NCBI GenBank assembly: GCA_905235685.1
Contig: CAJOMO010000015.1
Location: 1 to 42,307, forward strand
DNA from: an uncultured Selenomonadaceae bacterium
GTDB taxonomy: Bacteria > Bacillota > Negativicutes > Selenomonadales > Selenomonadaceae
DNA: 42,307 bases
Direction of reading: 5' to 3'
The position numbers were made by a program, and so were the translations under genes. A model generated the notes under the pieces. It did no database searches, was not told where the DNA came from, and was given only the letters and a program-made list of their open reading frames with translations. This document shows positions 33,139 through 41,565 of the stretch, piece after piece. The first letter of the stretch is position 1; each line of letters starts with the position of its first letter.

Positions 33139-34676
33139 GCTATGACTACGTGCTGGGAATAGATTTGGGCACGACGAACACTTTGGCGTGTTATTTTACC
33201 GGCGGCAAAAAGCGGCTGCTGAAATTTCCGCCTGGCGAAACCATGTTGCCGAGCGTGATTTATTCTGACGAAATCGGCAAAGTTACGGTCGGACAAATGG
33301 CGCAGAATCAAGGCGTCATCAATCCGGAAAATATGATTCGTTCGGCAAAGACGTACATTGGCAATTTGGAACTCAATCAAACGTGGCAGTGCGGTATCAG
33401 ACATTTTACGCCGACCGACGTTGCCACGGAAATTTTGAAGGAAGTCCGGCGTCAATTTATCAAGCGCGCGAAACTCGAGGAAGATGTTGAAATTGGCGCG
33501 GTGATAACTGTTCCGGCTTATTTCAACGACAATCAGCGCGACGAAACCCGCAAGGCGGGCGAAGAAGCCGGTTTTCACGTGATGTGGATTTTGGAAGAAC
33601 CGACGGCGGCGGCGATTGAGGCAGTTCACGAAAAACAGCTTGACAAAAAAGTTTTGGTTATCGATATCGGCGGCGGAACTTTCGATTTGAGCGTGCTGGA
33701 GGCTGAGCACCAAAATCACACTTACCGCGCCATTGCCATTGACGGCGACGACAGATTGGGCGGCGACGATTTCGATAAACTTGTGCAGAAAAAATTAATC
33801 CGCCACATTGAAGACGACGCGAAAATTAATCTTGACAACGCCGATACTGCCATGCTTGACGAACTCGAATACAACCGGCTGATGAATCGCCTGCTGATTG
33901 AGGCGCGCCGAATCAAGGAATTTTTAAGCGAAATGCGCGAGTGCGAAATTAACCTTCCGAATTTCGCCAAATTCGACGGCAAAGATTATTCGCTGGATTT
34001 TACAATGACGCGCGCGGAGTTCGACGAAATTTGCAAGCCGCTTTACGATAAAATTTTTAAAAAGCTGAATCACTTTGCCAAAGAAAATAATAATTTTGGC
34101 GCGGACGAAATTGGACACGTGATAATGGCGGGCGGCAGTTGCTACATTCCCTACATTCGCGAAAGGATTGCTCACGATTTGGGCGTCAATCCGGACGGCG
34201 AATTGGATATGGCGCGGCTGGTGGTTATCGGCGCGGCGCGGGTTGCTGAAGCGAAAAACAGCGGGCTTGAAGGCAGCGGCATAAAAATTGAAAGTGTGCT
34301 TGCTCATTCATTGGGCGTTGAGATTCTCGGACCGGACGGGCGCATGATTTTTGACAGGATACTTGCGAAAGATACGCCGTACCCGTGCGCCGTGACGCGC
34401 GAATACGAAACCGCCTACGATAATCAGACGCGAATTGACGTGAATATTTACGAGGCCGGCAACGAAGAGGAACTTGATTTAGTTTTTCACAGATTCCGCG
34501 GCACTTTGACTTTGCAAAATCTGCCGCCCGCGCCAAAAGGCGAAATTTATGTTGACGTGAAATTTGAATACACCGACGACCAGCGCTTGAAAGTTACGGC
34601 GACCGATAAGCAAATCGCCAATCATTTTGAAGAGCAAATTCTTGATAAATCTGCGCGAGGAAATTATGACGAATGA
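33135..34676 (+). CDS. Hsp70-like chaperone D (HscC-like, without lid)
   Basis: 513 residues and the most DnaK-like of the three. Phosphate-1 is GIDLGTTNTLACY, followed by VITVPAYFNDNQRDETRKAG, the EEPTAAAIEA motif, phosphate-2 VIDIGGGTFDLSVL, GDDRLGGDDFDKL and the adenosine motif VIMAGGSCYIPYI. The beta substrate-binding domain follows (about 390-500: HSLGVEILGPDGRMIFDRIL, INIYEAGNEEEL-like, LKVTATD). It ends there, lacking the ~100-residue helical lid of DnaK. Length and shape recall HscC. It overlaps the preceding Hsp70-like C by 4 bp and the following trmD by 11 bp, implying tight co-translation. Probably an active ATPase; substrate unknown. Confidence 0.88.
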   Translation: MSYDYVLGIDLGTTNTLACYFTGGKKRLLKFPPGETMLPSVIYSDEIGKVTVGQMAQNQGVINPENMIRSAKTYIGNLELNQTWQCGIRHFTPTDVATEILKEVRRQFIKRAKLEEDVEIGAVITVPAYFNDNQRDETRKAGEEAGFHVMWILEEPTAAAIEAVHEKQLDKKVLVIDIGGGTFDLSVLEAEHQNHTYRAIAIDGDDRLGGDDFDKLVQKKLIRHIEDDAKINLDNADTAMLDELEYNRLMNRLLIEARRIKEFLSEMRECEINLPNFAKFDGKDYSLDFTMTRAEFDEICKPLYDKIFKKLNHFAKENNNFGADEIGHVIMAGGSCYIPYIRERIAHDLGVNPDGELDMARLVVIGAARVAEAKNSGLEGSGIKIESVLAHSLGVEILGPDGRMIFDRILAKDTPYPCAVTREYETAYDNQTRIDVNIYEAGNEEELDLVFHRFRGTLTLQNLPPAPKGEIYVDVKFEYTDDQRLKVTATDKQIANHFEEQILDKSARGNYDE

Positions 34677-35352
34677 GATTGACGTAATTACGCTGTTTCC
34701 CGAAATGTTCAGCCCGCTCAGCGAAAGTATCATTAAGCGCGCCGTCGACAATGACATTTTAAAAATTCGGCTGACGCAGCTTAGAGATTTCGCCTTCGAC
34801 AAACACCGGCAGGTTGACGATTCACCGTTCGGCGGCGGCAGCGGTATGGTTTTAAAGCCGGAGCCGATGTATCGCGCAGTTCGGCACGTTTTAAATAATT
34901 CTCAAAGCCCGTCGCGCAGAATTATTATCACCGACCCGAGCGGCGAAACTTTCACGCAGGCTAAGGCTAAGGAATTGGCGGAAATTGATTGGCTGATTTT
35001 TATTTGTGGGCATTATGAGGGCTTCGACGCAAGGATTTATGATTTGGCTGACGAATTAATTTCAATTGGCGATTATGTTTTGACGGGCGGCGAATTACCG
35101 GCGATGGTGATAATCGATGCAGTTGCGCGGATGTTGCCAAATGTTTTGGGCGCGACGGATTCGGCGGAAACTGATTCGTTTTTCGCGGGAATGTTGAGTT
35201 ACCCGCAATACACCCGCCCGCGCGAATTTGAAGGCAAAGTTGTTCCGGAAATTCTATTGTCGGGAAACCATGCCGAAATTAAAAAATGGCGTCAAGCGCA
35301 GTCGTTAGAAATAACGCGGCGCAGACGTCCGGACTTGTTAGGGGAAAATTAA
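34666..35352 (+). CDS. trmD: tRNA (guanine-N1)-methyltransferase TrmD
   Basis: TrmD methylates G37 of tRNAs reading CNN codons, using S-adenosylmethionine bound in a trefoil knot. The 228 residues show DVITLFPEMFSPL at the N terminus, VDDSPFGGGSGMVLKPEP near residue 56, FICGHYEGFDARIYDL near 110, and the knot ISIGDYVLTGGELPAMVIIDAVARMLPNVLG near 130. ATG 34666 has GCGAGG 6 nt upstream and lies inside the last codons of Hsp70-like D. The usual neighbours rimM, rpsP and rplS are absent on both sides, so the gene has been relocated behind the chaperone module. Confidence 0.96.
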   Translation: MTNEIDVITLFPEMFSPLSESIIKRAVDNDILKIRLTQLRDFAFDKHRQVDDSPFGGGSGMVLKPEPMYRAVRHVLNNSQSPSRRIIITDPSGETFTQAKAKELAEIDWLIFICGHYEGFDARIYDLADELISIGDYVLTGGELPAMVIIDAVARMLPNVLGATDSAETDSFFAGMLSYPQYTRPREFEGKVVPEILLSGNHAEIKKWRQAQSLEITRRRRPDLLGEN

Positions 35353-35355
35353 TCT

Positions 35356-36393
35356 ATGAAGAAAACTTTGATGATAGCCGTGCCGCTTGTTTTGATTGTA
35401 CTTGTGGCGGTGGGCGTCGGCAGTTATAATGCTATGCAGAAAGTTCAAACACTGCCTGGCAATTCGATTAAAATTATTCGCGAGGCTGTCAAAAATCACG
35501 ACGCGGAAAATTTTAACCGGCTCGTTGACATTGATTCGATTTTGAACACCGCCGCCGAAGAACTTATCACCGAATACATTAACGACAACACAAATTCGCT
35601 GGTTTATTCGACGCAGGAAATTTCCAACACGTATAAAAATTTGCGGGCAGATTTTCTTGACGCGGCGAAAATTGCCGTGGCTCATTACATTAAAAGCGGG
35701 CACACGAATTTTCCCGCCGATACCAAATTGGACGAATGGCTCAGAAAATCCGGCGTTGACAGCTGCGTGATTAAAAATTATTCTAAGCCGGTGATTGGCG
35801 ACGGCGTGGCGAAGTCTAACGTGAATTTTTACAACGAAAAACTGAAATTTAATTTTGAATTGGAAATCACTATGCGGCGGCTCAATGAAAATGAATGGCA
35901 GATTGTCGCCGCGAAAGGTTTTGACGGCTATTATAACGCCGTGGAGCGCGCGCTCAAGATTCAGCTGGAAAGTTTGAACATACCGATTAAGGATCAAATC
36001 GCCGAAACTTTTGCTTTTAAAACTTTCAAAGCGGTTGTGACTGAGGGCGACGAATACGGCTTTTCAAAGAATCTGAAGTTGACGCTGGACGCCGATATTT
36101 CGTCGAAGAAACCGCTGGACAAAATTATCGGGCGCGTGATTATCGACGGCAGGGACGGGCGCGCAGGAATTACGCCCTTTGAAATTGATATGACTGACAA
36201 ATTGCAGGGGCAGCAGGAGATTGAAATTAACAAGATTTTAAATCCGTTCGTCAAACAGGATTCTGACGTTATGCGGCACGGCTTGAAAAAGAGCGCCATT
36301 CACATTGAAGTTACTGAAATTGTTTATCTTGACGGCACGCGCTTAAAACAGATTGACGAATTGCCGGAGGAGGAAAATTTTTATGGCAAATGA
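35356..36393 (+). CDS. Membrane-anchored protein of unknown function (DUF2939-like)
   Basis: 345 residues with one N-terminal membrane helix (about 4-24) and a long outside domain. The opening of the mature part (SIKIIREAVKNHDAENFNRLVDIDSILNTA, about 37-66) resembles DUF2939 domains, which have a helix pair around a D-x-E-x-F/L-x-x-x-VD motif. The remainder is mixed alpha/beta with no catalytic signature. It follows trmD by 3 bp. Its own stop overlaps the start of the glycosyltransferase by 11 bp, so it belongs to the same transcript. Function unknown; a periplasmic partner of the glycosyltransferases is possible but unsupported. Confidence 0.75.
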   Translation: MKKTLMIAVPLVLIVLVAVGVGSYNAMQKVQTLPGNSIKIIREAVKNHDAENFNRLVDIDSILNTAAEELITEYINDNTNSLVYSTQEISNTYKNLRADFLDAAKIAVAHYIKSGHTNFPADTKLDEWLRKSGVDSCVIKNYSKPVIGDGVAKSNVNFYNEKLKFNFELEITMRRLNENEWQIVAAKGFDGYYNAVERALKIQLESLNIPIKDQIAETFAFKTFKAVVTEGDEYGFSKNLKLTLDADISSKKPLDKIIGRVIIDGRDGRAGITPFEIDMTDKLQGQQEIEINKILNPFVKQDSDVMRHGLKKSAIHIEVTEIVYLDGTRLKQIDELPEEENFYGK

Positions 36394-37531
36394 GATTCCG
36401 CTTGTATCGGTGATTGTGCCGATGTACAACAGCGAAAAATTTATCGGCGAATTGCTGAACAGCCTGCTTGGGCAGACGCTGAAAAATTTTGAAGTGATAA
36501 TCGTTGACGATTGTTCGACGGATTACAGTTGCGCGCTGGTCGAAAGTTATATGCCGCAATTTGAAGGTCGGCTTTATCTTGTGAAAATAAAAAGCAATAC
36601 CGGCGGTCCAAGTTTACCGCGGAATAAGGGGCTGGAAGTTTCGCGCGGCAAGTACGTTTTCTTTATGGACAACGACGACGCTTTAACTCGAGGCGCGCTT
36701 GAATTTATGTACAATTTTGCTGAGCATTTTCAAGCCGAAATCGTTTGTTGCAAGAAACATTTTGAATCTCACGGTTTCGCGCAGGACTTTTTGAAAAATA
36801 TGACGGTCGTTGGCAACGCCGAAGATAACAAGCTCGAAGTGACGGTTGGAGATTTTCAGCAGAAAGTTCGAGCGTGGATGTATCAAGGTTTTTTGGGAGT
36901 TGTTCCCTGGACGAAATTTATTCTGCGGAATTTCCTTGTCGAAAACGATATCAAATGGCTACCGGTCATTCAGGAAGACAGCATTTGGACTTTTGAGCTT
37001 GCCTGCTTGACGAAAAAATGTGTGCTTATTCCTCAGCCTGTTTATGTAGCTCGTATGCGCGCAGATTCGTTTGGACACACGGCGCTATTTGCGAAAAATC
37101 TTGACGCTAAATCTTTAAAGTTAAAAATGGACAGGGTTGTTAACGGTTTAAAGCACATCGACAATTTTATGAGCGGCATTGAGGGTTTTCAAAAATCGCC
37201 GGAGTTGCGCTACGAAGTTTTGAGCTATATAACTTTTCAAAATTTGAATTGGGTTATCGGGACGTATCCTAATGTTCCTCCGCATTTGTTGTACGAAACT
37301 TTCAAAGCCGCCTTCCCAAATAATTTCGGCGACAATGACGTTTTAGTTTCCGCGCTTTTCACCGCCGCCGTTACTTTTATTAAAAATAATACAATTCTTC
37401 GTCAACAAATTTCAACTACCCCCCCCCATTTCAGAATAAAAATTAATTTAATGAGGAAAATTTATGTACGAAAAAATTGGATTCGCCGCGCTGATTTTGA
37501 GCATACCGCTGGCGTTCGTCGTGCCGCCTGA
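36383..37531 (+). CDS. Family-2 glycosyltransferase, copy 1 (3' end altered at a poly-C tract)
   Basis: A GT-A fold transferase: SVIVPMYNSEKFIGELLNSLLGQTL at the N terminus, VIIVDDCSTD, LPRNKGLEVSRGKYVFFMDNDDA with the DxD-type metal site near residue 95, and IQEDSIWTFELAC as acceptor-side motif. These enzymes transfer sugars from nucleotide donors, here probably for surface polysaccharide. ATG 36383 follows GGAGGAGG. Counting nine Cs at 37419-37427, the protein runs to 37531 and its last ~35 residues lie over the next gene in another frame. With eight Cs it would stop about 12 nt after the tract (TAA) and the next gene would start cleanly. Paralogous to the gene at 38052. Confidence 0.88.
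   Translation: MANEIPLVSVIVPMYNSEKFIGELLNSLLGQTLKNFEVIIVDDCSTDYSCALVESYMPQFEGRLYLVKIKSNTGGPSLPRNKGLEVSRGKYVFFMDNDDALTRGALEFMYNFAEHFQAEIVCCKKHFESHGFAQDFLKNMTVVGNAEDNKLEVTVGDFQQKVRAWMYQGFLGVVPWTKFILRNFLVENDIKWLPVIQEDSIWTFELACLTKKCVLIPQPVYVARMRADSFGHTALFAKNLDAKSLKLKMDRVVNGLKHIDNFMSGIEGFQKSPELRYEVLSYITFQNLNWVIGTYPNVPPHLLYETFKAAFPNNFGDNDVLVSALFTAAVTFIKNNTILRQQISTTPPHFRIKINLMRKIYVRKNWIRRADFEHTAGVRRAA
37419..37427 (+). repeat. Homopolymeric C9 tract in the glycosyltransferase gene
   Basis: Nine consecutive C residues lie in codons near the 3' end of glycosyltransferase copy 1. Loss or gain of one C gives a stop within 20 nt, before or at the next gene's ribosome site, whereas nine Cs run into the next gene. 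Such tracts are frequent sites of slipped-strand phase variation and also of sequencing error. Confidence 0.85.
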
Positions 37532-38045
37532 AATAACTTTTGAAAATCATTTAGTGGAAAATTTACAAGTCGTGATATTAATTTTGTTCGCGGCGGCGAA
37601 TTTGAAATTGGCGCGAGCGTCGAAACTTCAGCTGAAATGGTATCACGTGTTCTGCGCGATGCTGTTTTTTCTGTTTGCGCTGCGCGAATTGAGCTGGGGA
37701 AGAGTATTTTTCCAAATCGGCGCTGAACCTTCGGGCGAGCCAATTTTCATATCGATGGCGAATTATCCGTACCGCGTGCCGGTTTACATTTTCCTGGCGA
37801 TTTGCATTTCGGCGCTGATTTTTATATTGGCTAAATTTTTGCCGGTGAAGAAATTTTTATTCGCGAAAAAGCCGATTGGCGCGCTTGCGGTGATGTTCGG
37901 TGCAATTTTGGCTGCTTATGTCGGGGAGCACGGATATTTTATTGGCAAGGAATGCGGCGAAGTTTTAGAGGAACTTGAAGAAACTGTTGCTTATTTGATG
38001 CTGCCGAAGATTTGTTTATTCTATCGCGAATTTTTGAAGGGGTGA
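37464..38045 (+). CDS. Polytopic inner-membrane protein of unknown function
   Basis: 193 residues with about five membrane helices (about 5-21, 35-50, 62-74, 100-120, 140-155). A conserved-looking cytosolic or periplasmic stretch RELSWGRVFFQIGAEP follows helix 3, and an acidic segment GEVLEELEETVAYLML lies near the C terminus. The ELSWG plus glutamate-rich end is a pattern seen in small membrane proteins next to glycosyltransferases, but no function is known to me. ATG 37464 follows TGAGGAAA. It sits between two GT2 paralogues, 6 bp before the second, so a role in presenting lipid-linked sugars is plausible inference. Confidence 0.75.
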   Translation: MYEKIGFAALILSIPLAFVVPPEITFENHLVENLQVVILILFAAANLKLARASKLQLKWYHVFCAMLFFLFALRELSWGRVFFQIGAEPSGEPIFISMANYPYRVPVYIFLAICISALIFILAKFLPVKKFLFAKKPIGALAVMFGAILAAYVGEHGYFIGKECGEVLEELEETVAYLMLPKICLFYREFLKG

Positions 38046-38051
38046 GCTTTT

Positions 38052-39101
38052 ATGGCGAATGAGCTGCCGTTGGTGTCGGTGATTGTGCCAATGTACAATT
38101 GCGAAAAATATATCGAGCTGCTGATTGACAGCGTGCTTGTGCAGACGCTTGAAAATTTTGAGCTGATAATTGTTGACGATTGTTCGACTGATAAAAGTTA
38201 CGAGATTGTTAAAAGCCACGTTCCGCAATTTAACGGGCGGCTCAGACTCATAAAAATGCGGAAAAATAGCGGCGGACCGAGTTTGCCGCGAAATAAGGGG
38301 CTGGAAATTTCCCGCGGCAAGTACGTTTTTTTTATGGACAACGACGACGCCATTACCAACACCGCGCTTGAAGATTTGTACAGCACCGCTGAAAAATTTG
38401 AGGCTGACGTTGTGATTTGCAAGCGATATATGGAGTCTACCGGCGAAGGCGAAGATTTTTTCAAAAATGTTGTGCCGCTCGGCGAAATGCAAACCAACAA
38501 TACCAACAAAATTACCGGCGGGCTTGCGGAAAAGTTCCCCTATTGGCTGGAAGATTTTTTTCTGGTTTATCCCTGGCTGAAATTTGTTCGGCGCGATTTT
38601 TTGATTGAAAACGATATAAAATTTTTGCCGGTTGTGCAGGAAGACAGCTTTTGGACTTTCGAAGTGATTTGTTTGTCCGAAAAAATGATTCTGACGCCGC
38701 ATATCTGTTACATTCACCGCGACAGGGAAGATTCGCTAACTTCCACCGCCGTTCGAACGACGCTCACCGTCAAAAGTATGCGCCGCAAAATGGACAGGCT
38801 CATTAACGGTTTCAAGCACCTGGACAATTTTATGGGCAGGCTTGACTTTTTCAAAAACGACATTGAAAAGCGTTACGCCGTGTTCGATCATATGGCGATG
38901 CAAAATTTGAGCTGGATTTACAGGGTTCACGGCAATTTTCCTATTCACAGTATCTTTGCTAATTTGAAGGAGGCTTTTAAAACCGAAATGGGCAACAATG
39001 ACGCGCTGATTTCTTACCTCGTTGCCAACAGTGTTGCCATGATTAAACTTTTGAAGAGGCTGCACGGCGCTTTGGAAGAAACCAAACTTCAAAATCAATG
39101 A
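38052..39101 (+). CDS. Family-2 glycosyltransferase, copy 2
   Basis: A 349-residue GT-A transferase closely similar to copy 1 throughout: SVIVPMYNCEKYIELLIDSVLVQTL, LIIVDDCSTDKSYEIV, LPRNKGLEISRGKYVFFMDNDDA (metal-binding DxD-type site near residue 96), VQEDSFWTFEVIC. It keeps a normal C terminus (LEETKLQNQ), which helps define where copy 1 should end. Start ATG 38052 lies just after GGGGTGAG. The two copies probably arose by duplication around the membrane gene and may act in sequence on one surface glycan; this is inferred from context. Confidence 0.9.
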   Translation: MANELPLVSVIVPMYNCEKYIELLIDSVLVQTLENFELIIVDDCSTDKSYEIVKSHVPQFNGRLRLIKMRKNSGGPSLPRNKGLEISRGKYVFFMDNDDAITNTALEDLYSTAEKFEADVVICKRYMESTGEGEDFFKNVVPLGEMQTNNTNKITGGLAEKFPYWLEDFFLVYPWLKFVRRDFLIENDIKFLPVVQEDSFWTFEVICLSEKMILTPHICYIHRDREDSLTSTAVRTTLTVKSMRRKMDRLINGFKHLDNFMGRLDFFKNDIEKRYAVFDHMAMQNLSWIYRVHGNFPIHSIFANLKEAFKTEMGNNDALISYLVANSVAMIKLLKRLHGALEETKLQNQ

Positions 39102-39110
39102 GGCGGTAAA

Positions 39111-41330
39111 ATGCTGTGGAATATCAAAGTTTTTGGGATTGTGCAGGGCGTTGGATTCCGACCGTTTGTCAGCCGGCTTGCCGAGGCTTTTTCAATTTGC
39201 GGCAGTGTTGCCAATCGCGGCTCTTACGTTGAAATTTTCGCGCAGGGCGAAGACATTTCCGATTTTGTCAAAGCGATAACCGAACAAGCGCCGCTGCGTT
39301 CAACCATTTTGAAAATCGACGTTGCCGAAATTGCCGACGAAAAAATTTTTACCGGCTTTGAAATTATCGACAGTGCCCGCGAAGTTGGCGATATTTTTGT
39401 TTCGCCGGACATTGCGATTTGCGACGTCTGCGCGAATGAACTTTTCGACAAAAACAACCGCCGGTATTTGCACCCGTTTATAAATTGTACCGCGTGCGGA
39501 CCGCGCCTCACCATTTTGAAAAATATGCCGTACGATCGCGAAAGAACTTCGATGGGCGATTTTCCGATGTGCGAAAGTTGCGCCGCTGAATATTTTAATC
39601 CGGATTCGCGCAGATTTGACGCTCAGCCAATTTGCTGTAATGAGTGCGGACCGGAAATTTATCTTGTCAATGGCGCGCGCGGGAATGCGGCGATTATTCA
39701 AGCGCGAAAGATTTTGGCTGAAGGCGGCGTTGTTGCGATTAAGGGAATTGGCGGGTTTCATTTGGCTTGCGACGCGAAAAATTTTTCTGCCGTTCAAAAA
39801 CTGCGCGAAAGTAAATTTCGTCCGAGCAAACCTTTCGCCGTGATGTTCAAAGATATTGCCGCCGTCCGCCGCGAATGCATTTTGACTGACGCGCAGCTCA
39901 AATTTCTTGACAGCCCGCAAAAGCCGATTGTCCTGCTGAAAAAAAATCCTGCCGGTACAATCGCTGAAAATGTTGCCCCGAAAATTAACAAACTCGGCGC
40001 GATGTTGCCGTATACGCCGGTACATCTTTTGCTTTTCACTTATCCCCTATCACTTGTCCCTAACTTTCCCGACGCATTGGTTATGACGAGCGGCAACCCG
40101 AGCGGCGTTCCAATCGCCATTGACGACGTTGACGCGCAGGAACTTTGCAGCGTGGTTTTGTCGAACAACCGAAAAATTTTGATGCGCGCCGACGATTCGG
40201 TTATGGATTTTGTAAATGACGCGCCGTCAATGATTCGCCGAAGCCGCGGTTATGCTCCGCTGCCGATTTTTTATGAGCGCAAAAAAAATAAGCCCGTGCT
40301 GGCGATTGGCGGCGAGCTGAAGAATACTTTTGCGTTGGCGAAAAATAATTTGATTTATGCTTCGCCGTACATTGGCGACGTTAGCGATTTGCGGACGCTT
40401 GGAATTTTAAAAAGTTCGATTCGGCGAATGGCTGATTTGCTTGAGATTGAGCCGGAGGTTGTTGCCTGCGATAAACACCCGCGCTATCAGACGGCGAAAC
40501 TTGCGGCGGAATTTAATTTGCCGGTGGTGAAAATTCAGCACCATTACGCGCACATTTTAAGCTGTTTGGCGGAAAATAATTTTCACGGTGAAGTTATCGG
40601 CGTGGCGTTTGACGGTACGGGTTACGGCGACGACGGCACGATTTGGGGCGGCGAAATTTTTATTTGCGACGCGGAAAATTACCGGCGCGTTGGTCACATT
40701 TCGAAATTTCTTCAAGCGGGCGGTGATAATTCTGCGCGAGACGGCTGGAAAATTGCGCTGTCGATGATGGATTTGGACTGCGCGAAAAAGTTAAATCTTG
40801 CCGACGAAAAAAATTTAGCGGCTCAAGCTTTCCTGCTGACGAACAAAATTAATTGCGTTGAGTCTACGAGTTGCGGGCGATTGTTTGATGCGGTAAGTGC
40901 GATTTTGGGGATTTGTAAAAGTTCAAGCTACGAGGGCGAGGCGGCAATGAAACTTCAAGCTGTTGCCGAACAAAGCCAAACCCTAGCCCCTATTCCCTTG
41001 CCCCTTGCCCCTGACACATTGCCGACGGATAAACTTTTCGCTGAAATTCTTTCGCGCAGGATTGAAGGCGTTAACAGCGGCGTTTTGGCCAGATTTTTTC
41101 ACGAACAACTTGCCGAAATGGTTGCGCAGTTTTGCGAAAATCTAAGTTTCCGGACAAAAATAAACACCGTCGCATTGGGCGGCGGCGTTTTCCAAAATTC
41201 GCTGTTGACTTCATTGACAATCGAAAAATTAAATCAGCGCGGCTTGAAAGTTTTGCGCCACAAATTTATTCCCGCGAATGACGGCGGGCTGTGCATTGGG
41301 CAGGCTCTAAAAGCGCAGAGTTGCCTTTAA
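39111..41330 (+). CDS. hypF: [NiFe]-hydrogenase maturation carbamoyltransferase HypF
   Basis: HypF uses carbamoyl phosphate and ATP to make the thiocarbamate on HypE that becomes the CN ligands of the NiFe centre. The 739 residues comprise an acylphosphatase domain (about 1-90, VQGVGFRPFVSRLA), two zinc fingers (CDVCANELF, CTACGPR near 103-128; CESCAAEYF, CCNECGP near 152-182), a YrdC-like domain (about 195-385, GIGGFHLACDA, SKFRPSKPFAVMFK, TSGNPSG), and a Kae1-like C-terminal half (HHYAHILSCLAEN, GVAFDGTGYGDDGTIWGGE, ALGGGVFQNSLL). No other hyp gene or hydrogenase is in view. Two C-rich tracts (40040-40070, 40981-41013) look inserted in frame. The last codons lie in a repeat shared with the MsrA-like locus. 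Confidence 0.96.
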   Translation: MLWNIKVFGIVQGVGFRPFVSRLAEAFSICGSVANRGSYVEIFAQGEDISDFVKAITEQAPLRSTILKIDVAEIADEKIFTGFEIIDSAREVGDIFVSPDIAICDVCANELFDKNNRRYLHPFINCTACGPRLTILKNMPYDRERTSMGDFPMCESCAAEYFNPDSRRFDAQPICCNECGPEIYLVNGARGNAAIIQARKILAEGGVVAIKGIGGFHLACDAKNFSAVQKLRESKFRPSKPFAVMFKDIAAVRRECILTDAQLKFLDSPQKPIVLLKKNPAGTIAENVAPKINKLGAMLPYTPVHLLLFTYPLSLVPNFPDALVMTSGNPSGVPIAIDDVDAQELCSVVLSNNRKILMRADDSVMDFVNDAPSMIRRSRGYAPLPIFYERKKNKPVLAIGGELKNTFALAKNNLIYASPYIGDVSDLRTLGILKSSIRRMADLLEIEPEVVACDKHPRYQTAKLAAEFNLPVVKIQHHYAHILSCLAENNFHGEVIGVAFDGTGYGDDGTIWGGEIFICDAENYRRVGHISKFLQAGGDNSARDGWKIALSMMDLDCAKKLNLADEKNLAAQAFLLTNKINCVESTSCGRLFDAVSAILGICKSSSYEGEAAMKLQAVAEQSQTLAPIPLPLAPDTLPTDKLFAEILSRRIEGVNSGVLARFFHEQLAEMVAQFCENLSFRTKINTVALGGGVFQNSLLTSLTIEKLNQRGLKVLRHKFIPANDGGLCIGQALKAQSCL
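40040..40070 (+). repeat. C-rich short-repeat tract in hypF, first
   Basis: TATCCCCTATCACTTGTCCC then TAACTTTCCC form CCC-plus-four-base units that differ in style from the surrounding hypF DNA. They encode a proline/leucine-rich stretch (YPLSLVPNFP) inside the YrdC-like domain. Confidence 0.4.
40981..41013 (+). repeat. C-rich short-repeat tract in hypF, second
   Basis: A run of CCCTAGCC / CCTATTCC / CCTTGCC-type heptamers encodes LAPIPLPLAPD in the Kae1-like half, a low-complexity insert not expected in HypF. The unit resembles small dispersed C-rich repeats also seen at 40040. Confidence 0.45.
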
Positions 41331-41420
41331 TTTCGCAAAGTCAATTTCCGTCTTGAGGGCGGGATTTTTTTTGAGAAAATGTTGGTGAGATTCTTCAGCA
41401 GCGGTGAAATTTTTGAGCCC
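41307..41420 (-). pseudogene. C-terminal fragment of an MsrA-like gene
   Basis: Read on the minus strand this stretch encodes LKNFTAAEESHQHFLKKNPA and then KTEIDFAKLKATLRF before a TAG. This is the same C-terminal sequence as the main copy at 41478, but with an undamaged end. It has no start and no upstream domain, so it is a leftover of a duplication. It defines what the full C terminus of the MsrA-like protein should be. Confidence 0.7.
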
Positions 41421-41565
41421 GTCTTATTAAAAAAATTCTTTCTAAATATAAATTTATTTAAAAGCGCAGAGTCGCCTTTAATTTCGCAAAATCAATTTCA
41501 GGGCGGGATTTTTTTTGAGAAAGTGCTGGTGAGATTCTTCCGCGGCGGTAAAATTTTTGAGCCTA
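41308..41565. repeat. Direct repeat at the 3' end of the MsrA-like locus
   Basis: 41308-41424 and 41459-41565 are near-identical copies about 151 bp apart. Each contains the end of an MsrA-like frame (on the minus strand). The first copy also carries the last codons and stop of hypF. The second lacks 7 bp near 41500. The copies differ at scattered bases, so they are not an exact assembly duplication. Confidence 0.8.

Noticed and set aside
40040..41013. Transposon insertion in hypF
   Set aside because: The C-rich tracts are about 30 bp, keep the frame, and have no terminal inverted repeats or target duplications.
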